64,000 nt of DNA from Avena insularis (GCA_023614405.1 CM042684.1:537772682-537836681); one strand, 5' to 3'. Shown: positions 12,143-25,120, counted from the first letter of the stretch. The notes: generated by a model not told the origin, from the sequence alone. Translations and numbers: made by a program.

Positions 12143-13646
12143 TGATGACCCACAAGTATAGGGGCTGTATCGCAGTATTTTCGATAAGTAAGAGTGTCGA
12201 ACCCAACGAGGAGCAGAAGGTGCTGGCTAATGGTATGGATCAGGAATTCTCTGCAAATACTTAGCAAACGAATTTTCCGGGGTTTTTGATAAAGCAAGTA
12301 AATAAAGTACGAGTAAATAAAAGACAATAAGAATAAGTGCAGCAAGTGGCCAATCCTTTATGCAGCAAAGGACATGCCGATTGTATTACTTAAGATGACC
12401 AAACATTCTCGAGGACACACGGGAAGACTGTCAAGTGCTTTCGCTTCATATAGTGGATTAATCTTCTTTAGCTTGCTAAGTGTTATGTAGGTGAACCTGT
12501 GCTAATGTACCGACCTTCCTAGGACTAATACATACTTGTGATTATACCTCTTGCAAACATCCGTAAGTACAAGAAAGTAATTAAGGTACAAACCTAACCA
12601 CAACTTTAAACTCTAAGACCCTGACATCCCTTGTGTAATGGTTTCCTAACGAGGGTTTAGGTTTCTGTCACTTCGGCAACCCCTACGATTAGTAGCCAAA
12701 TACACAATGCATTCCCCTAGGCCCATATAGGTGAAGTGTCATGTAGTCGACGTTCACATGACACCACTAGAAGAAGTACACCACAACTTAAATATCAAAC
12801 TATTGAATCTTTCTCAACACAATTCCACTACTAACAACATGACTTCTCCCATGTCCTCAAGAACAAAACAAACTACTCACAAGACATCATATGGATCATG
12901 ATCAGAGATGAAATAATGATGTATAACAAGCTGAACATAAACAATAATTCAACGGTCACTCAATAGCATCAACTACAAAGAGTAATCAACATCGGAAAAG
13001 TTTCCCCTAAAAACTATACAAGATTCAACTCAATTGTTACAGCAATATGGAGATGGTGATGAGGGTGCTGGTGGTGATGATGGTTTTGATGATGATCCCG
13101 ATGAAGTCCAGCTTGATGGTGGTGTTGCTGGCGACGATCTCCCCTCTCCGGGAAGGAATTCCCCTGGCAGAATTCTGTCTACCAGAGAGATCTTTCTCTC
13201 TCGGTGTTTTCCGCCCCGCAGAGGCGGCGGAATCTTTCTATGGTTGCCCCCGAGTATTAGGGTTTCGGGAGGATTATATATGCCAGAGGGGAGAGCCAGA
13301 GGTGGGCCAGGACGGCCAAACCACTTGGTGGCGCGGCCTAGGCTGGCCTGCGCTAGGGGGTGGTGTGGGCCCCCTGTGGCCCATCTCCACTCCTCCTTCT
13401 GGCTTCCTTCGTCTTCTGGAAAAATAGGATTTTCCGTATATTTTCCCGGATTTTTTGATCTTCGCAAATTTTGCCTCCAAACAGGACATTTTCTATCAGA
13501 ATCCTGACTGCAGCGGTCCATGCTCCAAAAGTCATCAACCATGCAAAAACAGGTGAAATTACATAAGTATCATCTCTTAATATGAAATATATCAATGAAT
13601 AACAGTAAATTATGATATAGAATAGTGATGCAAAATGGACGTATCA
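12143..13646 (-). mobile_element. Gypsy-type LTR (3' LTR of a minus-strand element)
   Basis: The segment begins TGATGACCCACAAG and ends GGACGTATCA, so it is TG...CA bounded. Read on the minus strand it ends with the CTTGTGGGTCATCA typical of many Triticeae gypsy LTRs. Directly beyond 13646 the sequence ACTCCCTCCAAGCTT is, on the minus strand, a purine-rich tract (AAGCTTGGAGGGAGT), as expected of the polypurine tract just before a 3' LTR. This sets the orientation. Open frames at 13030-13542 lie within the LTR and are not genes. No partner LTR is present upstream in element order. Confidence 0.65.
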
Positions 13647-16600
13647 ACTCCCTCCAAGCTTAGATTTTGCTTGTCCCCAAGCGAAAACTGAGCTCAGTAA
13701 ACATGACCTCAGGTTTATGGAGTAAAGAGTCGATAAAAGAATACAGACAAGAAGCATCACATTCATCAATACATAGATCATAATAGAAGACAACTCACTA
13801 TTATATAACTCAACTTGCAATAAGTAAAGGAAACACAATAAAGATACATAAAGTAAATCATAATTGGTAATGACAAACTTAGCTCTTGGTCGAAGAATAG
13901 TTGATAATTTGTTGGAGTTCACAAATAACTGGTTTTCAATGATAGCTTTCAAAGTAATAAACAATAAGATAAGAGCAATGTGCAAAACAAGGAACATAAG
14001 AAACATGATTGAATAAATCATCATATGAATGAATGAAACACAACAACTCAAAATACTTGCTGAGATAGAGGGGAATAAGTTTACTGCCTCAACTAAAAAG
14101 TAAAAGAAATGCCCTTCGCAGAGGGAAGCAGGGATTGCAAGTTTCATAAAGAGCTCCCAAAAATTATGATACTTATTAGCTTTCAGCTCTCATTGCCCCT
14201 ATCATAAGCATCTTCAAGTGATTAAGGTTAAAGTAACCGAATATGAGGATATGCTTGACAAGTTGTAAATTGAGAATCTCATGTCCCTTGAATACGAGGG
14301 CCGCTCCTCATGCTACTCAAGTTTAGTCACCAGTAAGTTCTTGTCATCGTAAGCACATGTGTATCATGGAGAACCGCCAACGGGATACCCCTTGCCCGAT
14401 GATACGGAAGAATCCCCATATCAAAATGACAAGGCAAGCAGACAACAAACATCTCAGCAATCTTCTTATTTACCATGGGAATATGGTGCCTTTTTCTCTC
14501 TTTCCTCTTTTCTCATCTCTTTTTTTTCTTTTTCTCTTTTCTCAATCTATATCTCTTTTTTATAAGAAGAATGCTTCATAGATGCTCGTTATGGTTACGC
14601 TGCAGGTTTCCACCATGACAGCATGGATTAGACCGACGGCCCAGGCGTTTCTCTAACACACATGAATAACTCCATGGACTTACAAGCTCCCCTTTCATTT
14701 CACACCGACGACATCCATAGACAAAAGGACATGATATCAACTAGGTACAAAGTACCAGTGCAATGTTGAAAGCGTTCCCCATGACAACATGGTTCTGCTA
14801 ATTCACAACTTATAAAGCACAAGCATATAAGCAACATAGATGGACACAATGGTTCAAGTTTATTAAGTGCAAGAAAGTAAAGTGTGCCATCAAGTTCGTG
14901 AGAGCTTTAATCACTAATTTTCACATAACAAGTTTAATTTGAAAGGTAGATAAAAACAAGAATTTATTTGGAAAAGCAAGGGTGCTAATAGGTAGGTATG
15001 GTGGACGCAAATGGCAAAGGTTTGGTTTTGAGGATTGGATGCACGAGAAGAATTCCCTCTCAGTACAGGTTTTTGGCTACAAAGGCTAGGTAGCAAGTAT
15101 AAGAGTTGAAGAAAACAAACAAATATACAAGTGACAAAGACAAACATGCAATCTTCCTTGGAAGCACAAAAGATCTTAACTAGAGAATACTAAACTTATG
15201 AGCAAATCAAGAAAGAAAGATGATGAATTTTTTTTCTTCTTTGGAGTACTTTTATCTTTTCATTCAACTCTCAAAAATAGTGTTGCTACTGACCGAGCCA
15301 GGTTTGCCAAAACCAACTAAATTAACTCAATGATCTCAAAGTGATACCAATACTAACAACAAGGTCAATCATATAACCACAAATTAAAAACTAATATAAG
15401 ATATGCAAAAGAGTAAAGGATAGAACTTCTCATTAATATTCCATAACGGCAACTCACACCAAGGGATACATATCTAAGGAGAGAGGGGACACTTCCATAA
15501 TGCAAACCATCCTACATGATAACTTCTCTATTCATGATATGACTCTAGTAAAAAGGTAAAAAGATATAAGATAGTGATATGATACCGTAGCACTCCCCCA
15601 AGCTTGGAACAAACCAAGGGGATGCCAAACCTGATGAAGAATTACTCCTTCAATGGTGGTGGTATCCTCTTGATGAGCTCTTTGATCAGTTTCCCCAAGT
15701 CCTCAATCTCAAAGGTGAGATTGCGAATAAGCTGCGAGTTTTGCTCAATGCGGCTCATGATCATGTCGGGTTGCGAATTCCAGCTCTTGCGATTCTTTCC
15801 TCACTCTACCTCCTTGAAGTCTTATTTTCCTGCATGGCTAGAACGAGGCAAATCCCAATTGGAGGGTAATTTCTCCTTGGGCATATTCTGGTATTGATGC
15901 TCATGGATAAGGGTATGGAAAGGATTCTTGGTGCATGGAGGAAGTGACCATGGATCTGAACAGCGATGAGGAGGCTTCCCTCCAATTGACATAGTCTGGA
16001 AGGGGTTGCCACCACTCCAATGCTTGCAATGGTAGTGTCGGTGTGCTTTGCCTCCTCTTCATCTTCACTCTTGATCTCCTTCTCCTACCCGGGGTCTTAG
16101 AGATCTTCCTCCATAGGCTCCTTCCCCTTATCCTTGGCGGACACCATTATGCTTCTAAACTTTCAAAGATAGTTCCTGGCAAAAATAGATCGAAATGAAA
16201 ACACGACGTGAACACGATATACGAACCTCGGGAGATCCGGGGGATTATATATTAAGAAGTTTCACAACAAAAGGAAGGTACTGGGAGAAAACGAGTCGGA
16301 GACGGAGTCCGGAGTGGCCACACCACCTGGTGGTACGACCAGGGGTGGGCCCGCGCCACAGGGTGGTGTGAGCCACCCTGGCTCTGTTTCCGTCCCTCTT
16401 TCGCTTCGTAACTTTTCTTATTTGCTAAAAACTGCAAAAATATAACTGGACAGATCTTTCACGGAACTTTTCTTACCAGAACTGTTACCTATTTGAAAAC
16501 GGACTCTGCAGGTCTCTGAATTTGGTATTTAGTGGGTTCTTCCAGAGTCACCACTTGAATAACATCAATATCTTCATCTTCATATACTTATTACTTGAGT

Positions 16601-17100
16601 CATGAAAACTTTCACTTCCTTACTACACCATTATCTCCACTAACCTGGGAATTTCTTTCACACAAAACTTCACACTGTTCTCATTAGCAACATTAGTATA
16701 AGTGAAGTGATAAAGCCTTTTGAGTCCAACTTCAACTGAAAACCATCAAAACATAAGCTACTGTAGCAACTCCTTCTGAAACCCAAAAAGAATTCAAAAA
16801 GGAAATCGAATAAAGAAGCAAATGCAAGAGTGGCAAAATCTATCAAAACAGACCAGTAGGTAGAGATCAATTTGTTCAAAAATCTTCTGTTGCTCAAGTC
16901 AAAAAGTGCAAAACTAACGAAAGTTAAATAACAACCTGGGGCAAAAGCACAGCTCAATCCGAAATACAGAGATCTCTCACGAATTTTTACGGTGAAGCAC
17001 AAAAATCTGTTTCGGGACAACAACTTCTCCAAATATTACTTCTCTCTCATTAGAGGTTGATCTTGACAGAAAAACCAAACAAAAAGGATAAGGAGCGGTT
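13647..17100 (-). mobile_element. Gypsy-type element, non-coding internal region
   Basis: About 3.4 kb between the LTR and the gag-like region carries no sustained open frame. Two blocks of ACTCCCCCAAGCTTGG/ACTCCCTCCAAGCTT type occur (near 13647 and 15593), and GC-rich blocks at 16290-16390 resemble the LTR's own GGTGG/GGCC-rich part. The layout suggests a non-autonomous element lacking pol. Confidence 0.45.
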
Positions 17101-18430
17101 ATTACCAAAGTAATAACTTCCAAGACTCAACGAAACAAAAACAAACTGAAAGCAAAAATAAATTGGGTTGTCTCCCAAAAAGCTCTTTCTTTATAGCCAT
17201 TAAGATGGACATGATAATTTTGATGATGCTCATATAAGAATATGAATTGAAGTGAAAGAGAGCATTAAGAAGCAAAAATTCACACGTTTTAAGTCTAACC
17301 CACTTCCTATGCAAGGGAATTTTGTAAACAAACAAGTTGTTGAAACCAGAGGCTACTAGCATAGGAAGACAAAAGAAGTGCAACATAAAAACTTTCAGCA
17401 TAAAACAAGGAAACTTGGTATTATTGAGATACATAAGAACACTTTTCCCTCTCTCATAGTAACTTTCAGTATCATGCATAAACTTAACAATATAACTATC
17501 AGAAGGGCCATCGTAACAATGATCACTTATCCTAACAGAAAACATAGGAATACTAGCTCTCATACCACTACTTTGCGAGATAATATTAGATGTATCCTTA
17601 TAAAGGATAGTGTGTCCCTCTTCTTCATACTTAGTGATAAAGTCTTTCACATTTGCTATTATAGTTTCATCATCCATTTGTTTATCAGGTTCAACAGCTT
17701 TACTTGTACTTTCATTAACCATACTAGCTATCATAGAATATTCCTTTATCTTAACTGGGAAAGGCATTTTCTCAATATAAGGTTCAGGTAAAACATGATT
17801 AGTAGTATAAACTTCAGTATTTCTTGCAGGAACACTCTTAGCAACATCTTTATAAGGTTCATGATACTTATTCCACTTCTTTTTAGGCACTTCAATGTAG
17901 GAAGCAAAAGCCTTAAAATAAGAAGCAATAGCTTGAGAGTCTAGACCATAAGAATTTTTAATATTTTGAAAGTCATCAGTTCCCATAAAAGATTCGATGC
18001 ATTCATAATCATAATTTATATCTGACTTTCTACCTTTGTCATTCTCCGAAGCTTCAGCATTATCTTGAATACGGTCCAAAAGATCCCATTTATCTTCTTC
18101 TCCCATGCGAGTGAATGATCCAGCACAAGAAGCATCCAATAAATCCTTATCATGTAGAGGGAGCCTTGCATAAAAGTTATTGATAATAATATTGTTGGGG
18201 AGCTCATGAATGTGACATTTGAGCATTAGTAACTTTAATCTCCCCCAAGCTTGAGCTGTGCTCTCTCCATCAAAAGGCCAAAAGTTATATTTGATTCTGA
18301 TCTTTATGAATCTCACTAGGAGGATAAAATTTTGAATAAAAGAGAGGTACTATTTCCTCCTATTCAAGAGTTTGACCATTCTTTCAGCAGCTTATACCAT
18401 TTATCGGCTCTTCCTTCATTACAGTTGTAT
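17100..18430 (-). pseudogene. Gag-like protein of a non-autonomous gypsy element, degenerate
   Basis: The minus-strand frame 17475-18316 resembles the gag region of Triticeae gypsy elements: ESTAQAWGRLKLLMLK, then IINNFYARLPLHDKDLLDAS, then MGEEDKWDLLDRIQ, a lysine- and glutamate-rich middle, and near its end VRISDHCYDG, where related elements enter a protease-like domain. The related upstream part (ADKWYKLLKE, then VPLFYSKFYPPSE) is found at 18320-18425 in other frames, so at least two frameshifts have occurred. The downstream part from about 17470 to 17102 looks non-coding despite being open. There is no CCHC knuckle and no reverse transcriptase. The 5' end is lost near 18430. Confidence 0.6.
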
Positions 18431-18559
18431 GCGCATTGATAATATGTATGCGCATTGATTGCAGTTGTGTGTTCCTTCATTACACGTGGTTGCTCTAAAC
18501 AAATATCACATGTTTTTCCCATTAGTGTATGCATAGGAGATGTTTGATAGGTGCATAGA

Positions 18560-18715
18560 CAGGGGCGGAGCTAGGTACAATTAGTGGGGTCAATTGACAC
18601 CAATGATCAAATGAAAATCCTTACTAAATCAGTAATAAAAATTGTTTATTATTAGAAAATGACCCCAGCGAAATGAAGATGACCCCAATACCGTTGCAGG
18701 CTGGCTTCGCCCCTG
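18560..18715. mobile_element. hAT-type MITE with perfect 8-bp target duplication
   Basis: The element begins CAGGGGCGGAGCTAG and ends with the near-perfect inverse (CTGGCTTCGCCCCTG). It is flanked on both sides by TGCATAGA (18552-18559 and 18716-18723). Terminal CAGGGGCG repeats and 8-bp duplications are diagnostic of hAT elements. At 156 bp with no coding content it is a MITE. Confidence 0.85.
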
Positions 18716-18723
18716 TGCATAGA

Positions 18724-20090
18724 TATTCTGATACAGCAATACTAGGTCATGTATGTTTCATCTCTTCAGTATATGCATAAGAGATGCATCTATGTTTTGG
18801 TTCTTTGCATGGTCTAATATATGTGCAGAATAGAAATCATGCACTAGACTAGCTAGTTCACTTGGTAATGGAAGAATTGGAAATATTGCACAATGCTTTG
18901 GCTGTTTAGGTAATTACGTACACTTCTTTATGATCTGGAAATATTGCACAAGTCCTCTGTTTATTAATCTTGTTGTATTTCAGAAGGGCTCATGTTGCAT
19001 AGTATAGCTAGCTTGAGATATTGATACTTGTTTATTTAGGATCCTCTACTGATTTGTAGTACTAATTAATTTTCTGGCTTGAAAATTTTCCATGACAAGC
19101 ATTCAGACTGTCAATTCTCAAATAAAATGTACTGATTTGTAGCAATTTATTTATTCGACAATAGTTCAAAAAGACCCATGGTCCTCTATGTATGAGCAAT
19201 CAACTTATTTCTCAAGTTCTTGTTTCAGGTTGGTCAGAGGGGTTTCAGCAATGTTATATGGTCGGTAAAGGAATATGTTCGTGGTGCTGATTCCTGACAC
19301 ATCACACTGTACTACCATAGCTTTTGAACAAGGTAAAAACCGATGCAAGTGATTATACTATTTGCATTTGTACTTTGTTTATTGTATTAAAATATTGTTT
19401 GAGAGATATTATCGTGCACTTTTCACAAAACCTCAAAATCTGAACAAAATCTAGAACGTCAAGTCAGTACTACATCACTACGTAGCACCGATACGGCAAG
19501 ACGGATATGGCGATACGGGCACGGGAACACGGGATACGGCAATTTCTAGAAATAGCAATACGACGATACGGCCAACATACATATAAAAGTTAATAAAATG
19601 CCATGTGATCTAACAAAGATAGAGGATAATGGAATGCTGATAAAAAACAGCATCAGTGGCCAGCAGCAAGAAACCACACGCGCAGGCAGTAGCAATGATG
19701 GGAAACGAGGTGATTCCATATGGCGGCGAGTGACTCCAGCCGACGATGGCGGTGCTGCGCTCGTGCTGTTGCTCTCGAGACCTCGTTGCAATATGTTGCT
19801 ATGGTCAATCGAGCAAATAGATAGAAAGCGACTAGCTATTAGGGTCGGTAGTGGGCTTTGACTGGGCTTCCAGTGTCCTAGCCGTGTCAACAAAGTCCGG
19901 GTGGCGTATCAGCAATTTTTTTATTTTCTTTTTAAATCAGAAAAGTCGATACTCCTGGGATACCCGTATCAGTGTATCGGAGTATCGGCAGAGTATCATA
20001 CGCGGACACGGCGGAGTTTGAAGTATCGGTGCGAGCTCGTGTAGTTTTCATTTGAGAATTCAAGAGCTGTAACCTGCAATATTCACACAT
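18724..20090. other. Intergenic stretch with a possible GC-rich MITE
   Basis: No gene is supported. Between about 19483 and 20042 the outer sequences CTACGTAGCACCGATAC and, inverted, the right-hand GTATCGGTGCGAG...GTGTAG form weak terminal inverted repeats around CGATACGG-rich arms, so this may be a ~560-bp DNA-transposon derivative. A target duplication is not clear. Confidence 0.35.
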
Positions 20091-20096
20091 GCATGA

Positions 20097-20760
20097 TGTT
20101 GGGCCAGGTCCCTCCACATGAAGGTGTATTGGCAGCCCAACATCAGCCCCTGAAGTCCAACGTGTTTCAACCGTTGATCGATGTACGTATCCAACGGCTG
20201 AGATACTCCTTGGGAGAGGAGTAGAAAGGAAAACCCTAGCCACCAAACAAGTGAGAAAGTGAGAGAAGCAAGCCAACGTGGCTGCTGCTGAGAGAGGGTG
20301 AGAGAACACACAAGAACACAACAACCTAATGAGAAGAGAGGAAGAAGGAGAGGTGATTTCTGTTCAGATTTCTGAGATCTGACCGGTCGGTTTTCAAGCT
20401 GGTGTTTGGAGGCTCAAAGGTGCTTAGATTGAGTCCAAACTTGATGAGCTCATTTCTTTCTTTGAGTACTTCGATCTGGTTAGCTGGTTTAAGGCCTGGG
20501 TCAGTGTAGCTTCAGATTTAGAAACGGTTTATTCAGTTCGGACTGCTGCAGTTTCAGCACAGAGCAGTTTTGGCAGACGAACAGTTTGGACAGGAAAACG
20601 GTGTCCGATTGACCTGAAATTTGGTGTGTATGTTGGATACTTGTATGTCAGCTTGTCTACCAAGTTTAGTGCTGATTGGATCTGCGGTTTAAGAGCAGTT
20701 TGTTGATTACCGAAGGAGACAGAAACTGAGATACTCTGTTTTGCTGTAGTCTTTCTCTCA

Positions 20761-20826
<66 letters not shown>

Positions 20827-21107
20827 CGGTTTGCAACGTGCTGAGTGTGTTGTACATCTCCAGATGTTCTAGATAAGACTATGTACCCAGGTTGCTCATA
20901 GTGAAACTCGCGTGGACCAGTTGGTCCGCACCCGTGGTTTTTTCCTCCTCACCTTAAGGAGGTTTTTTCACGTAAATCTTTGTGTCACCTGTGTATGTGC
21001 TCGTTGTTTTATTTTCGCTGTATATCTGTTGATTGAAATTATCCTTGAAGGTTCACCGCAGTCACGTGGAGGTTGTGTGTGTATCCTCTCCCCCCCCCCC
21101 CCCAACA
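20097..21107. mobile_element. Probable solo LTR with TGTTGGG...CCCAACA ends
   Basis: The segment starts TGTTGGGCCAGG and ends CCCCCCAACA, the inverted ends expected of an LTR, about 1 kb apart. No primer-binding site follows and no second copy is seen. The flanking 5-mers (CATGA and AGTGA) do not match well, so the ends or the solo-LTR status are not certain. A long (TTG)n run lies inside. Confidence 0.45.
20761..20827. repeat. (TTG)n microsatellite, about 22 units
   Basis: An uninterrupted trinucleotide run inside the putative LTR. On the minus strand it yields a poly-asparagine frame, which I regard as an artefact of the repeat. Confidence 0.95.
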
Positions 21108-22690
21108 AGTGATTCTATTAGTAATAACTAGAATTAACCTGGTTTCCAGTTAGATTTATCAAGAATAAGAATAGTTCCTGTATGAAATCAATTTCGCCGT
21201 GAGAATACTATTTCTTAGTTGTCTAAGATATTGTAATTTTAGTTTGCTTTTTTATATATCTATCCTATCAGGCCACTCTTAGGAATTTCCCTAACTTTTT
21301 ATGAACGATATAAACATTTTTATCAGTGCACATCTGAAAACGCAAACATCAAAAAGTTTATTCATTCACTATATCTTCAATGTTCCTGTTCTATGTGGAT
21401 CTGACTTGACCTATCACAGTTTTAGCATAAGAAAATGACTGCTTGGTGCAGCCACTGATGTGATTTCAAAAAAAAATCACTATTATGTTTTCATTCGGCA
21501 GTATAAACTTCTCCTATGTGCAGCCACTGAATAGCTTCTACTCGAATAAGATAGCACTTATTTTTCTATGCATATTTTACATAACAGAATGGCCTCTAGC
21601 CTTTTCTTCTAAATAAATTTAAAATGAAATGGGTGTTGTGACTGGGAATTACCGTCTGGAAATTTACACATGATAAACTGGGAACTGAATCCTTTAAATT
21701 GGTATATACTCATGCTGTTGCTATTGGTGTTTGTGGTTAGAGAAAAAGAATCAAATGACCTTGTTTTGATTATCTTCACATAGGCGTGTACAAAGATGTG
21801 GCCTGGAGCATTGTGAACTGATTTCTGCACTACGCCATCTTAGTTTACCAATGGTGAACACATAGCCGAAACTTTAACTATTGATTTCATTTTGTTGCAC
21901 TGTTCCATCTTACTAGCCGTTGGATATATAGTGCATTCTCTACTGCAGAATATGAATACACACTATAATCGACTTATTTATAGTGCTTCTTGCTGATTGT
22001 TTTTTCTGGAATGATCTTCAATGCACATTGTTTATTTGACTCATGCTGTCCTTTTTACCATTGTTGGTAGTCCTAGTGAAGCTCGTTCTTTTCTACTACA
22101 TGGCATAATTTATTAGATTCAAGTTGTTGTATGTTTTGTGCTCATCAGTTCCTTCTTGCTCTGCAATTATATCTTTTGTTTTTGAAAAATCACTCTTTGA
22201 AAGAATGTCATGCATCCTGATTCAGATAGCATATGAAATCTCCAAGTTTTGTGCCCCTCCGCGACCTCTCAGTAGTTGTAACGGTGGCGACCATGGGGTT
22301 GATCATGGCCTCCCGCGACGCGGTCATAGGCCGTGGTTGGCCCTCTTGCCTTTGGTCAGTGCCCCGCCGCCGTGCTGCAACTGCTGTGGTGCTGGCCTTG
22401 TCTCTTTCCCGGTGAGTTCTATGTGTCTTTCAGCAGGTAATTTTGTCGGTTCTACCAATTTCCTTCAAGTATTCCAAACTATCGAATTGCCATTAGAGAA
22501 AAAGAATAGACATTTCTTTTTTATTAACACCCTACATGATCAATGCATATAGGAACAAATAAATGTTGTGCCAGCGTGTTAGTTTAGCTCTGACAAATAT
22601 GAGCAGGATGAGCAATGAAAGCTCAGTATTGCCATCTCAACTCTGAACTTGTCTTGTTGATTTCTACAGGGTAGCAGACAGACAGAGAGA
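21108..22690. other. Stretch downstream of the PHD/GNAT gene; no gene supported
   Basis: Mostly AT-rich. A GC-rich island at 22245-22420 is open in two frames and ends in a donor-like CCCG|GTGAG, so it may be a captured exon, but it has no recognisable motif. The last 100-150 bp before 22696 probably include the 3' untranslated region of the PHD/GNAT gene. Confidence 0.4.
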
Positions 22691-22695
22691 AAGTT

Positions 22696-24704
22696 TCATC
22701 CTTGTGGAGGAGCCGCCTGGTTGTTGATGAATTTCTGGCACATTGTAGTTCCTTGGAAGTAGAGTATGGTGTGGTCTGCAATCTCCATCTTGTCCGACTG
22801 GGTCATCACCTGGAAACCAAAGGATCCTGTCCAGGTCTTGAGAAGCTTGGGCACTGCCGGCAGCACAAGCCTCTGCACCCCCAACTCGCCAAGCAACTGC
22901 ACAAAGCGCAAACCAACATTATATGCTCAGCTCAGAAAAAGTAGTGTCTGGAGCAAGCAGAAGACTCAACCTTGAGACTCTTACCATTTCGAGGTTGTTC
23001 ATGAGGAGGCGGCACATTCCTTGCCGGCGATGTGCGAACCGGGTCCCCACAAGCGGCAGTTCAGCAACCTTGTTGCCATACACTCTGCGCAACAAAGACA
23101 ACAAGGAGGGCGCTCAGCATTTGCAAGGAGAAAATAAAGAGAAATTCAGGTAGTGTATACATGAGAGGATCTGCTGAATCACTGGGAGAGGAGAGGAGTA
23201 CCTCAGTGTGGCGACGGTTATGAGCTCGCCGCCTTTCTCGAGACCCACCACGTAGAATCCCCGGAAGTTGAGCCGTCTCAGCCATGATCTGTGCATCCAG
23301 GAAACTAGTGTCAGCAAGATCATTCAAGGAGACGGTTGAGATGCTGAAGAAAAGTGAAAGATTTTAGTAATTACTCTCTGTTGAAGACGATGTCGTGGGT
23401 GAGGTCGCTCTGCGTGTGCGGCTCGATGAGGGTGACAAAGCACTCGTGGAGCACGTCGAACACCATGGTTAGCTTGGCATGTTGCTCCGCTGCCATGGCC
23501 TCCTCCTTCTCAGGTAGCTTGGATGATCTCAGGACTGTGAATGAGATCCCTTCTTCCGAGGTAGGGAATGATCTGCCAACCAGTCCTTGTAGACGGCCGA
23601 ATATGTTTGAGCAGGTCTGGTTGCACAGCCAAGGCTGCCCTTTTCGTGGGCCTCTGTTTCTGATGCAGCCAAGATGAACTGTAAAATTTAAACAAGCATG
23701 TAAAAGAATGTCAGTACTTGCTGTTACTTATGACTCATAATTTGGGGGCTGGAATGAATGTACTTACACTCCCGTTCGCACTGGTCGCAGTAGATCACCG
23801 TCTTGGCGGCGGTGAACTCCTCCTCCTCGTCGTCGTGGTGGACGGGGGGCTGAAACTCGCTGGAGCCGCAAATGGCGCACCTGCAGGATGGGCAGAACCA
23901 ATCCTCCTGTGGGGTGGGGGTGGCCTCCAGGCCGACGCAGCCGAGGTGGAACGCCGACGGGCAGCAGTCACAGAGCACCAAGTTGCCGCCGTCGGCACAG
24001 ACAGAGCACAACCAGTCACCCTTCTCCAGCTCGGCGCCGCATTTCCGCTTCACCCTCGGCGCTCCCGTGGTTGATGACAGGGGGCCACTGTTCTTCTTCT
24101 TGCGCATTAGCTGGACCAGGCACTCCGACAGGGACCGGCCGTCGCCGAGGAAGACGTTTGCCGATGGCTGCTCGGTGGTGGCGGCGGCGCCGGCAAGGGC
24201 GAGGGCGTGCGCCGCGAAATCTGCGATGGTGAAGGCCATGCCGCAGCCGCACGTGCATCCTATGGTCCCTTGGGTGGTGAGCGTGCCTTTCTTGAGCGCG
24301 GGGCCGTGCCTGGTGAGGCTGTAGGACAGCTTGGCCCTCGGCGGCAGGATGTTGTACTCCATGAGGATCGCCAGGATCGTCCTTGACCGTGTTGGCTGGC
24401 TCTGGCTCTGGCTCTGGCACGACGCCGCCGCGGCCTGGGTCTTGTCACCGTCGTATTTCAGCCTCGGCTGCAGCACGCGGGACGGCTTCTTCTTCTTCTT
24501 GGCGGCGGATCGGTCGAGTTGGGCGCCGATCGCGGATAGGCTCCCCCACTTCTGGCACGTCGGGACGTCCCGCGGCAGGTCGAGCGCTGTAGGATTCTCG
24601 CCGTCGCCATTTCCCGTCCTCCGGCTGCTTTTCTTTCTGGTGTTGAAGAGCTCGTCGCCTCCACCGCGGGACATGAACTCCTCCTCGATGGCCATCATCG
24701 TCAT
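22696..24704 (-). CDS. PHD-finger/GNAT acetyltransferase, IDM1-like
   Basis: Five exons, all with GT-AG introns and matching phases: 23768-24704, 23375-23678, 23202-23288, 22985-23084 and 22696-22896 (stop TGA), giving 542 residues. Domain order: a basic N-terminus; a TPL-binding/Jas-like domain at about 107-200 (ILMEYNILPPRAKLSYSLTR, CTCGCGMAFTIADFAAHA, NVFLGDGRSL); a PHD finger at about 233-274 with Cys4-His-Cys3 (CSVCADGGNLVLCDCCPSAF to CPSC); a second zinc cluster (CAICG, CDQCEREFHLGCI, CNQTC), whose joint CERE-F is made across intron 1; and a GNAT fold at about 420-535 with RRQGM at 462-466 as the acetyl-CoA loop. Members of this family read chromatin marks and acetylate histones in the nucleus (IDM1 of Arabidopsis acts in active DNA demethylation). 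This one is much shorter than IDM1 at its N-terminus. The start at 24704 (ATGACGATGATGG) is preferred, but an in-frame ATG at 24782 would add 26 residues. Confidence 0.88.
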
Positions 24705-24845
24705 CTGTACTGTACTGTAGATGAACCCGATGCTACCTCTTCTTTGTTCGGCTTGGCTCCGGCAACCGGCGATGGGGAGCATATAAACTCGATCGGCCGA
24801 TCTGTTTCGAGTTTGATTCCGGCGGGAATTGGACTCCGTCACCAA

Positions 24846-25120
24846 CTCTAATTACATACAGAGAGCACCTTCCTTTCTTTTTTTTCTTTTCTTTTGACAG
24901 TCGAGAGGCACCTTCCTTTCTTTCTCTTGAGCCGTCGGATGCAAATTTGGCAAGTCCTAGGATTATTAGCCTGGATAAACTTAAGTGACTAAAAGCTTGC
25001 GTTACATATATCTCATTTTGCAGCATTTTTTTGTGAAGCCCTAAAAACTTGCGACATGAAGCAAATTTTTTGCATTTTTTTAAACGTGCCAATGTACCGT
25101 CACTACTGCAAAAAACAAAT
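24846..25120 (-). promoter_or_regulatory. Upstream region of the PHD/GNAT gene
   Basis: The sequence just upstream of the coding region is rich in AAGGAAGG/AGAAAGAAAGG on the minus strand, as in many plant 5' leaders. I see no convincing TATA box. The region ends where the mobile-element-like sequence around 25100 begins. Confidence 0.3.

Noticed and set aside
13030..13542. 157- and 170-codon frames on both strands
   Set aside because: They lie wholly within the gypsy LTR and have no domain; the GC-rich LTR is simply poor in stops.
20666..20857. Minus-strand frame with a long asparagine run
   Set aside because: It is the (TTG)n microsatellite read in reverse; no flanking coding signal.
23872..24420. 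Long frames on the plus strand and in a second minus frame over the PHD exon
   Set aside because: They are shadows of the GC-rich first exon, whose proper frame has clear zinc-finger motifs.
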